From NCBI GenBank assembly GCA_022315425.1, contig JAIUPT010000030.1:1116001-1180000 (forward strand): a stretch of DNA of 64,000 nt, written 5' to 3'. This stretch comes from Pseudevernia furfuracea (Eukaryota; Ascomycota; Lecanoromycetes; Lecanorales; Parmeliaceae). Below, piece after piece: positions 1 through 10,947 of this stretch. The notes beneath the pieces were generated by a model that was given only the letters and a program-made list of their open reading frames with translations, did no database searches and had not been told where the DNA came from. The position numbers and the translations under genes are program-made. Every line of letters begins with the position of its first letter. Positions within the stretch are counted from its first letter, which is position 1.

Positions 1-263
1 GCTTCCCCATGTTTGAATCACCTCGAAGTGTTCGCGCTCGCTTGTCTCCCAGCCCCCCCCCAGCCATCTCAACACCATGCCGAAATCTCCGTCTCCCTTC
101 ATTATTTGTCCCTACTAATTATTTGCAGTACTCGCACCATCAGAAAATTGTCTCTGAATCCCTAGACATCTAGTGCGACCCTATCGTGCGCTTACAGCTC
201 AGGGTTCCCGAAGCTCTCTACCAGCGCAAGTTGAGATATTTAACATAATTACACAAACTGTCT

Positions 264-3023
264 TTGAACCCTGCTGCAGCTACACCTCGATTAGCTGCCC
301 TGCCTCGACCAAACCTACCTACGACTGACGAGTTCTACGAAATTCACGAATCCACCAGCCCATCATCGCAACGCCAGCAGCGTCCGCAACCACTATCTCA
401 ACAACCTCAATTACGGCCCTTGAGCTCATCAGGAAGCGCTCGTACCCTCAGACGAACTCCGAGGCTTGAAGCGCGCAGTCGAACCCCGATCGTCGCCGGG
501 CAAGAAGGTCAAGGCTCAACAGCCCGATTCGCCAAACCCACAGCACCACTGTACCCTCACGATTGGCCTTACAGCCAAAGCCTCGAGGGTTTAAATACCC
601 CTGCTTCTTCTACACAAAGCCTTCTCTCTTCTTACTGGCCCAAGAGGACCACCCACATTTCGAAACATACAGCAAACGCCATACGCTACGCCCTCGAAGC
701 CGTCCGCGCGGATCCCGAAGGTTCACATCCCTTGATCGAAGGTGGACATCGCCCACGGTGGACACCTAAACCCTTCACACCTGACCACGTTGAGTTGAGC
801 GCTTCAATGTCCGATTTGGCTGCTGGGGTGAGCAACGGGCGCACACAAAATGGTGGCTCTCGGGCTGCTGTACCCGTGCCCTTTGCCGGCGTTGATCGTG
901 TTCGTACGCCGATAGACATCATGAGAGAGCGTAGAGATCGAGAAGCCAGGAAGAAAGCTGAGATTGAACGACGGCAAAGAGAACAAGACGAAGAGGAACA
1001 GCAACGAATCCAAGACAAGAAACAATCGGAACAAGATAGAATGGTTGGCACTGCTGGCGTTGTCCAAAGCGGTGAGGGGACAAGCTACCGGAGATCAGGA
1101 GCAGCAGTTAGGAGATCTACCGTCGAACCCACACCACAAGAGACAAGCGAGAGAAGGTCAGGAGACCGAGGAAGCGGTGGCAGTATCAGGGCAAACATAG
1201 CTTCAACAACCCAGCCCGCAGTCTATGCTGAAAAGTCATCCACGATTGCCCCAGACGATGGCGCAGGCGTGAGTAGTGAACCCCAGCCTAAGGCCAGACC
1301 TCGTGGAGCAACACCTTCAACTGGACAGCCAAGACCCGTTGATGTCAAACCTAGACAGACGCCTCGTGCGGCCTTGACGGCAGCTGAAGCGGCCATTGGT
1401 CAGAAAGGATACAAAAACACATCAATCAATGCAACTGCAGGGACATCAAAGTTACGATTGGACCGTGGAACAGCGCCACCTGGCCAGTCACAGCCTGCAC
1501 AAGACTCGACCAGCGGCTCTCAGCAACGAAGCACTACGTCCTCATTTCCTCACGCCTTCGAAAGATGGGAAACATTATCTTCTCACTGGGAAGGCCTGAC
1601 TTCCTTCTGGATTCATCGACTAGAACAAAACAAAGATGATCTAGATCGAGAACCTCTAAATCAACAAATGGCGCGTCAGGTGACTGACCTATCTGCTGCT
1701 GGAGCTAATCTGTTCCACGCTGTTGTCGAACTACAGCGCCTTCGAGCTTCTTCAGAGCGTAAATTTCAACGGTGGTTCTTTGAGACCAGAGCCGAGCAAG
1801 AACGTTTTCGAGAAAATCAAAGCAAGTTCGAGCAGCGTATACAAGAAGAGCGTTCTGCTGCGACCAACGCCCATGCTGACCTTTCGAGGATACAGAAGGA
1901 AAGAGATGCAGCCATATACCAGAAAAAGACTGCAGAGATCCTTGTCAAAGAAAAGAATCGTGAACTATCAATCGCGAAAGAGGAAGCCCGGCGAGCATGG
2001 GAGGAGTTGGGCCGTAGAGAGCAAGAAGAGCGTGATCGAACCCTATTACTGAAGAAGGGGCAGGCCACTTCAGTAGGCGGCGTTCACGTTGTGCCAATAG
2101 TGCAAGGAGGGAGCACCAATCGGCCAGCTACGACAGATGACCCTGGTCCTGGTTCCATCCCATCGCGATCGGCAGCGATTGAAAGTCCAACAGACGATGA
2201 ACCGGGCTATACGACCTATGATCCAGCCAGATCCGAGACAGACACGGATCCGTTCACCGAAGGCGGCCGTGTCAATCTTCCCCAGAGTGTCCGCCCTGAG
2301 GTTGACCGTCCACTACAATCAAACGCGACGTCCCAGCCTTACCAACAGACCTCGAACACGTCCGCAGCTGCTGTTCAAGCAGCCCGAACAGCAACGTCTT
2401 CCGGCCCACAACAATCTGATTCTCAGACAAGAATAACGCCCGCTTCGTCTGCTCCAAGTGGTGGTACCTATCTCAATTATAGACCCGAAGGATCTGCTCC
2501 CATCACGACACAGGCGGGCAGCTCGTCTTTCTATCAACACGAGGGAACCTCGCTCCATGGCCCTGAATTCACTTCTCTCCAAGGTCAGCCCCGTATCAGT
2601 GAAGGCGATGAGCGCGCGTACGTTCCGTCTGTGGGTGATACTCTTAGCGAAGAGGATTATGATCTGGATGAGAATGGTGAAATCCAACGAGACGCTCAAG
2701 GTCATCCAATTCTAGGTCGTCGTGGACCCGGCTCCGAAGATAGTGATGAATTCGACGTCCAGGAGCAGCTTGATCGTGAGCGCATGTACAGTCGAAGCTA
2801 TGGCTCTGGGATTGCTGGTGTTGAATATGGTTCCGGCCCTCCTGCTGCCCCAGGCCGCCAAGAATCGAGTGCGCCAGATTACTCTGGAAGTGGGTTCGGC
2901 GCAGGATGGGAGGCCCTGCCACGACATCATCATCCTACGCGCCTCAGCGATGTTCTAGAGGAGGACGAGAGAAGCCGTGCAACGCCAAGCAGAGCTAGTC
3001 AAAACAGCAGAGGCATGCGCTGA
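264..3023 (+). CDS. Coiled-coil, low-complexity fungal protein; 5' end unresolved
   Basis: I do not recognise a named family. The open frame gives about 919 residues: a Ser/Pro/Gln-rich N-terminal half, charged EERQR-type helices near residues 220-260, and a Trp-rich segment (HAFERWETLSSHWEGL) near residue 430. A long Glu/Arg coiled coil follows to about residue 595, then a disordered acidic and Gly/Ser-rich tail. The frame opens after an in-frame TAA at 246 and contains no ATG before 807, so position 264 (TTG) is not a credible start. An acceptor-like ctgctgcag ending at 279 suggests the first exon lies upstream. The only upstream ATG in the window is at 9; it opens a short frame starting MFESPRSVRARL, but I found no convincing donor that joins it in phase. 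The coiled coil suggests a scaffold or cytoskeletal role, which is inference. The coding assignment is firm; the N-terminus is not. Confidence 0.75.
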   Translation: MNPAAATPRLAALPRPNLPTTDEFYEIHESTSPSSQRQQRPQPLSQQPQLRPLSSSGSARTLRRTPRLEARSRTPIVAGQEGQGSTARFAKPTAPLYPHDWPYSQSLEGLNTPASSTQSLLSSYWPKRTTHISKHTANAIRYALEAVRADPEGSHPLIEGGHRPRWTPKPFTPDHVELSASMSDLAAGVSNGRTQNGGSRAAVPVPFAGVDRVRTPIDIMRERRDREARKKAEIERRQREQDEEEQQRIQDKKQSEQDRMVGTAGVVQSGEGTSYRRSGAAVRRSTVEPTPQETSERRSGDRGSGGSIRANIASTTQPAVYAEKSSTIAPDDGAGVSSEPQPKARPRGATPSTGQPRPVDVKPRQTPRAALTAAEAAIGQKGYKNTSINATAGTSKLRLDRGTAPPGQSQPAQDSTSGSQQRSTTSSFPHAFERWETLSSHWEGLTSFWIHRLEQNKDDLDREPLNQQMARQVTDLSAAGANLFHAVVELQRLRASSERKFQRWFFETRAEQERFRENQSKFEQRIQEERSAATNAHADLSRIQKERDAAIYQKKTAEILVKEKNRELSIAKEEARRAWEELGRREQEERDRTLLLKKGQATSVGGVHVVPIVQGGSTNRPATTDDPGPGSIPSRSAAIESPTDDEPGYTTYDPARSETDTDPFTEGGRVNLPQSVRPEVDRPLQSNATSQPYQQTSNTSAAAVQAARTATSSGPQQSDSQTRITPASSAPSGGTYLNYRPEGSAPITTQAGSSSFYQHEGTSLHGPEFTSLQGQPRISEGDERAYVPSVGDTLSEEDYDLDENGEIQRDAQGHPILGRRGPGSEDSDEFDVQEQLDRERMYSRSYGSGIAGVEYGSGPPAAPGRQESSAPDYSGSGFGAGWEALPRHHHPTRLSDVLEEDERSRATPSRASQNSRGMR

Positions 3024-3446
3024 TGGACTATGTCGTTTTGGCTGCTTCTCTACCTACGCATACTAATTTACGAAAGGCGTTGGGTGGTAGCATCCCTAGC
3101 ACCGAGCGGAGGCGCTACTTCGAGTGATTATCCTGAGCGAATTCATGCGTTCACTTCTTGAGAAATACTGTCCACATCATGTCATAAGGGTTGAATATAC
3201 CTTGGTCTGTACAAAACTCGTAGCGTACAATAGGATAGCTAAAATAGACAAGACATTTTCCCTAAGCCATTTCCACAACCATACAGAGCACTCATCAGTG
3301 TGTTTCTCAGAGAAGACGAATAACGTAGTGAACTAAGGCAAGGCACAGAGTATGCTCGCGATAGAAGAAAAATCTCTGCGCTAGCCAGAATGAGAGCCCA
3401 TCCGAGGATTTCAATATTGTCTCCAAACCCGTAAATCAATTCACCA
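3024..3446. other. Intergenic, coiled-coil gene to SCO1
   Basis: This gap separates two genes on the same strand. I see only presumed 3' and 5' untranslated sequence and no further feature. Confidence 0.5.
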
Positions 3447-4545
3447 ATGCAAGTCTCTACAATGTCCTCCCTACGCACAAAGGCTCTCAATTTCTCCAAC
3501 TCCGCTCTAGTAAGCACAGCTCGCCATAGCACCTCCTCCATTTTCCGCTGCCTTCTCGAACCTGCTCCATGGCGACCAACCCCATGTCTCGGTAAAGAAC
3601 AACCTTCTAAACCACGCTCTCGTCCATTCAGCACCTCTCCACGCCGCACCGCAATCAAAACCGTCCAGCAAGCTAAAGCTCGTGCACGGTCTGGCGTAAG
3701 CCCTCCCGAATGCCCATTGCCAGGCCCAAGATGCTGATCCTATCTACAAAAGCCCTTCTCCGCCTGGGGAGCTGTCGCCTTCCTTGCTGCCGGCGTTGCA
3801 ATAACATTTTATTTTAGAAATGAAAAGGCACGGTTGGACCGGCAAAGAGTGGCTGAAGCTGCGAAAGGGGTGGGGAGACCGAAAATTGGGGGGCAATTTG
3901 CGTTGCTGGATCAGGAGGGAAAGACGTTTACGGACGAAGATATGAAGGGTGGCTATAGTCTGGTGAGTGTATCTAACGGCTTCTACGGGAGGACTCGTCT
4001 GATCGTTTTGTTTCGTCTAGGTCTACTTCGGCTTCTCTCACTGCCCAGACATCTGCCCTGATGAACTTGACAAAATGGCCAACATGATCGATCTCGTCGC
4101 CTCCACCACGCAAAACCACATCGGCATCAACTCCTTCGTCGATCCATCGACGCGCAAAGCTCCTCTTCTGCCCCTCTTCATCTCTTGTGACCCGGCCCGA
4201 GACACGCCTGCTGTTCTGAAACATTATCTGGCGGAGTTTCATCCAGGTCTTGTAGGCTTGACGGGGACATGGGAACAAATCAAGGACGTGTGTAAGAAAT
4301 ATAGGGTGTATTTCAGTACGCCGGAGGGTGTGAAACCGGGGATGGATTACTTGGTGGATCACAGTATTTATTTCTATTTGATGGGTAAGAGGGGTTGGTT
4401 ACAACATTATCGTCGTGTAGCTAACGGAAGAACAGACCCAGAAGGCGATTTTGTTGAAGCTATAGGTCGACAGCATAGCGCGGAGCGAGCGGCTAAGATC
4501 ATTGTTGAGCATATGAAGGATTGGAAAGGGGGCGTAAAGCGATAG
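3447..4545 (+). CDS. SCO1: Mitochondrial copper chaperone SCO1
   Basis: SCO1 delivers copper to the CuA site of cytochrome c oxidase subunit 2 from the inner mitochondrial membrane. Four exons (3447-3695, 3753-3962, 4021-4384, 4436-4545), with introns of 57, 58 and 51 bases, give 310 residues in phase. The N-terminus is Arg/Ser-rich with an FSTSPRR motif typical of a mitochondrial presequence. Exon 2 begins with one membrane segment (AWGAVAFLAAGVAITFYF). Exon 3 carries the thioredoxin-like copper site, FSHCPDICPDE (Cys near 161 and 165), and the conserved distal His in VDHSIYFYLM. A second ATG at 3462 is an alternative start. The third intron has no in-frame stop and a length divisible by three, so its retention would keep the frame. 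Confidence 0.95.
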
Positions 4546-4698
4546 CATGAAAAGCGAAGTGTTAGGATTGTTGAAATGTTGTCTTACCGTTGAATCTCAT
4601 CTCACAATACTTTTGCCCACAACACCTCTTCAACCCCGAGTCTCAGACACATAGATTTTGTCAAAAACCACGATCCTGATAAAGCATAAGACACCATC

Positions 4699-5560
4699 AT
4701 GCCGACGAAGAAGAAGGCACAGGAGGTTTCGACCAGCTTAGCCGCGAAAGCAGAGGACATCAATCCACACTCTTACGCTGATTTCAGGCGCAAGTGGACA
4801 CCGACGGAATTTTGCAACCTGCCATTGTCCGAGCGAACGGCCGTTCTTGTTGATTTGCTTACCAGCTTCATTCCGGTTTTCATCGTGCAAGTGGACGGCG
4901 GATACAATTTCGCCACAGAGCACACCCCGATTCACAGGGCAATGCCCATGCTCTATGACCTCAGCACCAACAAGCAGATCGCTCGAGAGGCATGTGACGC
5001 GTTCTATCAGGTAGGCACAAGCCCATCAAGTGTGTCAATTGACTGGGCTCTTACCACTTGTTTCACAGAACAACACGTTCATTCTATCCTCTCGCTGGCT
5101 TTCCCACATAATGTTAGATCAGACGAACACGTGGATAATGGGTGAAACAATCCAACCACGTCTCCTATTTCGCAGCCTCCAGATCCTCCTTGACCACTAC
5201 GAACCTCAAACGCCGGGTAACATCCCCCTCGAACTTGCCAAGTTGCTGGCTTGCACCCATCTCGACCGCCTCGACATTGAGATCTGTACGCCGGAAACCC
5301 TCACAGAGGATCCCGAAGGCGTAAAGAAACGGTCAGTCAATGAGGCGATGGCCCTTGGAGTTGTGATTCGCCAATTGAAGGAGAAGTTCGGAATGGCATT
5401 GAGAGTGTGGATTGGAGGCCCATTCACCCAGGCAAAGGAAGATATTACGTGGATGTGGGATAGACCGAGTGAAAATTTGACCCGGGTCGTGAAGAGTGGA
5501 AGAGGCACGGAGACCCAAATGATCATGCACTTAATGTGGACGGTCTGGGGGGTCGGTTAG
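4699..5560 (+). CDS. Hypothetical fungal protein, 267 aa
   Basis: Two exons (4699-5010 and 5069-5560) flank a 58-base intron with GTAGGC and TTTCACAG borders, giving 267 residues. The start follows a Lys-rich MPTKKKAQ sequence. I recognise no catalytic motif. The layout resembles the many fungal F-box/2EXR-like proteins of unknown function: a conserved head (residues about 28-60), a middle with HLDRLDIEICTPETL, and a Trp-rich end. That comparison is weak. There is no signal peptide or membrane helix. SCO1 lies 153 bases upstream on the same strand. Confidence 0.75.
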
Positions 5561-6235
5561 GCGCCGTGAGGATGGCGATTATGGAATGAGTGGCGTATCA
5601 ATAAGATGGCTGTAGAGGGTTGTCAGAGGCGGGAGGCGGAAGTTGATAGAATCAAGGCCAGTAAACCAAGCGTCGACTGCATCTACTAACGTAAGATACC
5701 GTCTCGAGAGTTCAGTAGGTGTCAAAAGTCATTCTACGATAATTTTTGATAAGTAAGATACATTAGTAGCCTGTTGGTCATGGTAAGGTACCTTACTGTA
5801 GAATAGAGAATACTTCCAGGGATACGCTGACAACAATGTAGTGGTGTAGAAGTCTTCGAAAAGGCCTAGCCTTGGTGCTGTGATATCATCCCGCTGCACG
5901 TCTGACCACCCAGTGGGCATCAATCCTTAGGTTGTATCATCAACCCTTCCTTCCGACAGTACAATATCTTGCCTTCATTGGACACTGGAAGAACGTGGAC
6001 TGCGGGGTCTCCGACCACCTTTTAATAAACAGACCTATCGATTTCCACCTTGCCCGCATTGACATGGTCGGACTGATAAGAGGGGCTTCCCATGCTTCCT
6101 ACACGCTATCACATCATTATTAGTAGTTGCTGCCTTGTTGGTTTCAGAGATATAAGACCTGTCCTCTGAGCGTTTCTTGAATACTAAGCCGTACTCCTGC
6201 TTTGACCTTGCTTTCATCTGTCCTCTGAAAACAGC
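5561..6235. other. Intergenic
   Basis: Between two plus-strand genes. Several short open frames are present, but none has coding character, and I see no RNA gene or repeat. Confidence 0.5.
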
Positions 6236-7750
6236 ATGGGCCGCCAAGCTATCTTTCTTTCAGACGAGAAGGCCCAGGACCTTGAAGGTCACTTAAATTA
6301 CTCGAAGAATGATGATGCGGGATCTAATTCGAAAGTGTCATCGTCTCCAATCAGAGTATTTGTCAAATGGGCTCTTATCGTTCTGGCAATGACCTTTACC
6401 TTGGAGCTTCTTGAACCCCAAAGCAGCAAGGCTCGTCGATCTCTTAGAGAGACTATGTACATGGCTCACTAACAGACGCTGCAGAGTCCTGCATCCCATC
6501 ATAACTACTATGGCGAAATACCCAGGATTTGTCCAGGCACCCAATATAGGAAAACCTTGAGCTTCGACTTCAATAAGCCGACTGAACTGGCGTTCGCCCA
6601 GGAATCTCACGATCCCAAACGCCATGGTCCTGAATTCGATTTTGTACGTACAGCTGGTAAGGTCGAAGTCCTCAGGCAGGATTCACTCTCGAACATTAGA
6701 ATCGCTCTTGATATCCGAAGCTCCGATCCTCAACTTACGAGCTCCGGGTCGTTGAGCATTGTAAAGTCCGGCTCGGCTCTGACGGTAAGAACTCCAAGGA
6801 GGACGCTCAGAGAGTCATTATCATCCGGTGGAGCTGAATCACCATGCATCTACGTCGCTGCAACTATATCGATACCTCCAGGAACGACTCTTGAGAATCT
6901 TGGAATCAACACCGAGACACTCTCAGTTATATTTTTTCCCGGGCTAGACTATGCCATCACCAACTGTACCAGGATCAATGCACACTCTGCTTCCTTGTCA
7001 CTTTCAACAGATGAGCCTCCCTCTATCGATATCAATTCCCGGGAGACAAATATACATCTCACCTCTGGCTCAGTCACTGGTTCTTACCCTCTCTATGACA
7101 TCTTGGATATCTCGACCATATCAGGCTCCATCGATATTGACGTCGAACCCAAAGATGCCGACCTAGACGATGTCCAACCTGCGATCCTTCGCCTCTCCTC
7201 CAAGAGCGGCTCCATCCGCGCCTTGACTTCCACAGTTTCGGTCCCCGCTCGGGACTACCAAATGTCAGTCAAATCGCTTAACGGTGGTATAGACGCTACA
7301 CTTCTGCACGGATCACATACCTCATTGCGGTCACTCAACGGGCGTATCAACGCAGATCTATATCCGTACGGCCACAATGACTCCCGTACAGATATCGACA
7401 CGCATTGTCAAAGCGGCAGTACCGACGTTACTGTGCACTCATCGCTCTCTCATCCAACAGATCCAATTCAAAAGCTCTACTCAGAACATCACAGCTTGTC
7501 GGGCAGTTTAAACCTATGGTATCCAGCGCAGTGGCAAGGAACGATCAAGGGCAGTACTTTGAGTGGGAGCATTGATCTAGATTGGGATGGACTAAAAGTC
7601 GTCAGAGATGAGAAGAAGGGCTGGATCAAGAGGACCGTCGAGGCTGTGAGAGGGGAAGGGGAGGGTCATATGATTTTTTCTGGCAAATCGGGGAGTGTGA
7701 ACTTGGGTGGAGATAGCGGGGGAGGTGTATTAACGGGGAGAAAGGTTTGA
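6236..7750 (+). CDS. Membrane-anchored DUF4097-like beta-repeat protein
   Basis: Exons 6236-6456 and 6526-7750 flank a 69-base intron (GTACAT donor, ataac branch, CCCAG acceptor) and give 481 residues. The intron removes an in-frame TAA at 6470. The N-terminus is cytosolic, followed by one membrane helix near residues 42-60 (FVKWALIVLAMTFTLELL), so a type II topology is likely. The rest is repeated short beta-strand motifs: SGSLSIVKSGSAL, SGSIDIDVEP, LSSKSGSIRAL, LSGSLNLW, LSGSIDLDW and GKSGSVNLGG. This pattern matches the DUF4097/adhesin-like parallel beta-repeat fold. The function is unknown. Surface or wall exposure is inference. Confidence 0.8.
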
Positions 7751-8297
7751 GGTGGTCTATCAAGAAGGCCTTGGTCTGCAAGCCTTGGGGAAGATGGAAA
7801 GGATAAAGGATGAATCTTTATGGATAAGTATAATGACGGTATGATAAATACGAGGATGATGACTGGATATGCTGGAGTATCTTCAATCAATCAATACATT
7901 TAATCAACACATTCGGCCCATCTCAAATTGTAGTACAGCAAACAAGGATCAACAAGGTCAACAAGGATCAAGCTATCCGAGATGAGATTGGCTAAGGTAT
8001 ACTGCACTGCATAAAAGTGACATTGGAACCTTCTGGAAGCGGAGAAAAGAATGAGGCCAAGCTCAGAGCTCAAACACCATCTTGAAATCCATTCTCTTCC
8101 CCCCGACTCTTTTAGGCAAGAGTTGAAGAAATCTGCCAACATCATTGGCCCCGAATAAGTTCCCTAATTTAATGATCTTTGGCGCTGTGCTCCTCGCTCT
8201 AGAGAAGTTGTAGTTTGAGCTTTATACTGCAAGGATCGCCTGGGCACGAAAACCTTCTCTCCGCTACTCTTGCACCTACCCGGCGCCATTAACACTT
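7751..8297. other. Intergenic
   Basis: Between two plus-strand genes. I see nothing beyond untranslated and promoter sequence. Confidence 0.5.
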
Positions 8298-10414
8298 ATG
8301 GGCCTTTTCACTAAATCCTCACCCAAGAAGAAGACCGAGCTTGACACCAAGGAAAACAAGACATCATCTTCCCCTTCTTCACCACGAAAGTCTTCTTCAA
8401 AATCACCAGCAAAGTCCTCGGTGCGACCACCCACAAAGTCGATCCGGGACCAGGAGCAAAGGTACAGAAAAGGTTCCTGGTCACGAAGCACACATTATTC
8501 CCACGACACACATCCTTTGAATCTGCCGCCTGACGAGCGGGACCGCCGTCGCTCCGCAATGTCTTCAGATGGCGAGCAGGATGAGGACACATTCCAAATG
8601 GACGTCGATTCCGAGACCTCAGGCATACATCAGCATACTAATCGAGTGTCGGATCATGACCAAATCAATGGCGATGGAAGCCCGATTCCTCCACCACATC
8701 AGACACCGTCACCGCCGCCAAAGCCAGCATATGATCCTGAGGCGTGCAAGGCTACAGGGAATAAGTATTTCAAAGCGAAGGACTACACAAAGGCTGTCCA
8801 AGAGTACACAAAAGGTAAGCAATCGCCACCCGGTCCCTCGATATTCGACTCGCCTCTTGTGTATAATTGGCTAATATCTATCGCACATTCTAGCCCTCAC
8901 TGTTGAACCCCAATCGGTCACTTACCTCTCCAATCGAGCCGCTGCTTACATGTCCGCAAACCGATTCGAAGAAGCACTAGAAGACTCAAAGACCGCCGAT
9001 GAAATAGAACCACAAAATCCAAAAGTCCTTCACCGATTAGCCCGAATATACACCAGCCTTGGTCGGCCATCAGAAGCCATTGATGTTCTCGACCGTATAG
9101 CCTCCTTCCAAACAGTAACACAACAGGACCGGTCGCCAGCACAGTCGATGCAGACCGACATAAAGCGAGCAGAAGATGCTATACGAGAAGGTACTACTGG
9201 TTCTATGGCAATACATGCACTCAACCAAGCTGAGCGAGGATTGGGAGCTGATGTTGAGAGGCCACGGAAATGGCAATTGCTGCGGGGGGAAGCCTACTTG
9301 AAGATGGGCAATCCCAATGCCCTAGGTGACGCGCAGACCGTGGCAATGTCGTTATTACGCAAGAATAATCAGGATCCAGAGGCTTTGGTACTGAGAGGGA
9401 GAGCTTTGTACAGCCAAGGGGAGAACGCGAAGGCTTTGCAACATTTTCGGCAAGCCCTGAGCTGCGATCCGGACTTCAAAGATGGCGTGAAGTACCTCCG
9501 AATGGTGCAGAAGCTGGATCGTATGAAGGAGGAGGGTAACACAGCTTTTAAGGGAGGTAGATTTAAGCAAGCTGTCGGTCTGTACAGCCAGGCTCTGGAG
9601 GTCGACCCGAACAACAAGGGCACGAACTCTAAGATTTTGCAGAACAGAGCCATGGCATCGATAAAGGTGCTCATCGGCTTCCCTCTCCTACCCTGTATGT
9701 GCAAAAATGACTATATTCTGACAATATATCCAGATCAAAGAATACAAATCCGCCATATCAGACTGCACCCGTGCGCTTGCCCTTGATCCTTCCTACACCA
9801 AAGCTCGCAAAACAAAAGCCCGCGCCCTCGGCGAATCCGGCGACTGGCAAACCGCCGTCAACGAATTCAAAGCCATTGCGGAGTCCCACCCCGAAGAGCC
9901 TGGTATTGCGAAAGATATCCGCAATGCAGAGCTCGAGCTCAAGAAAGCGAAACGCAAGGACTACTATAAGATCCTTGGTGTGGAGAAGGATGCCACGGAC
10001 AATGAGATCAAGAAGGCGTATAGGAAGTTGGCGATTGTGCATCACCCCGATAAAAATCCTGATGATGAGAGTGCAGCGGAGAGATTCAAGGATATCGGAG
10101 AAGCGTACGAGACGTTGAGTGATCCTGAAAAGCGTGAACGATATGACAGTGGTGAAGACCTCATCGACCCTAGCGAGATGTTTGCGCAACAGGGAGGTGG
10201 CTTCCCGATGCAAGGGGGCGGAGGCATGAATATCAGTCCGGAGATGTTGTTCAACATGATGGGTGGTGCTGGAGGTGGTGGTGGTGGGTTTTCCTTCCAA
10301 ACAGGGGGCATGGGAGGAGCGAGTCCGTTTGGGGCGGCCAGTGGTGGTGGTGGTGGGAGATCGAGGCAGAGGGGAGGCTTTCCTGGGGGAATGCCGGGTG
10401 GCTTTGGATTCTGA
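8298..10414 (+). CDS. TPR and J-domain co-chaperone (DNAJC7-like)
   Basis: This type of co-chaperone bridges Hsp70 and Hsp90 clients through TPR repeats and stimulates Hsp70 ATPase through its J domain. Exons 8298-8814, 8894-9666 and 9734-10414 (introns of 79 and 67 bases) give 656 residues. The first ~140 residues are Ser/Pro/Lys-rich and disordered. TPR units start at [18 protein letters not shown] and recur to about residue 490, including [16 protein letters not shown]. The J domain starts near 506 ([20 protein letters not shown]) with the obligatory HPD in [10 protein letters not shown] Gly/Met/Phe-rich tail follows. The second intron has a slightly unusual GTGCTC donor, but the joined protein continues a TPR helix smoothly. 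Confidence 0.93.
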
Positions 10415-10947
10415 GAGCGAGGGCGCCGAAGTGTGTGAACAGAGACAAGGAAGATATCCAGTGTCCGTAATGCATTCTATTCGGAAAGGAGAGTCAATTG
10501 GCTGTCAGTTGAGGCGGCATTCTATCGGAACCACATCATGCGTGAGCAGGCATGATTTACGACTCGATATCTTACGCATTGTCATAGAAAGAAGGGGTTG
10601 AGATCATAGATCTTTCTTACGCAAGGATCCACAGTACTTTGTACAATGCCCTGTCCCTTTCTACAGCAATACCAGTGCCCGCAAGTCTTGCATCGAACGC
10701 GATAAAAGGGCATCAGACCTATCTAGTTTCTCACTATATCATAGCCGTGGATTTCCCAAAACACAAACCGAGAAATACAGTATGTGACCTTAGATTCCGT
10801 TTTGTATTTGGCTTTAGTCGACGACATGGTTGATCCAAAGGAAGCTTGCACACAATACTCAACAAAAGACGCATATGCTACTCTCCATATACACAAACCA
10901 CCATGACATGCTAATATTTCACAAGTCTCCCTCCTCCCATCCTACAT
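10415..10947. other. Convergent intergenic region
   Basis: This lies between the 3' ends of the J-domain gene and the DUF3074 gene. I see only presumed 3' untranslated sequence. Confidence 0.5.

Noticed and set aside
264..266. TTG as the start of the first gene
   Set aside because: Fungal nuclear genes rarely start at TTG; a stop at 246 and an acceptor at 279 point to an upstream exon instead.
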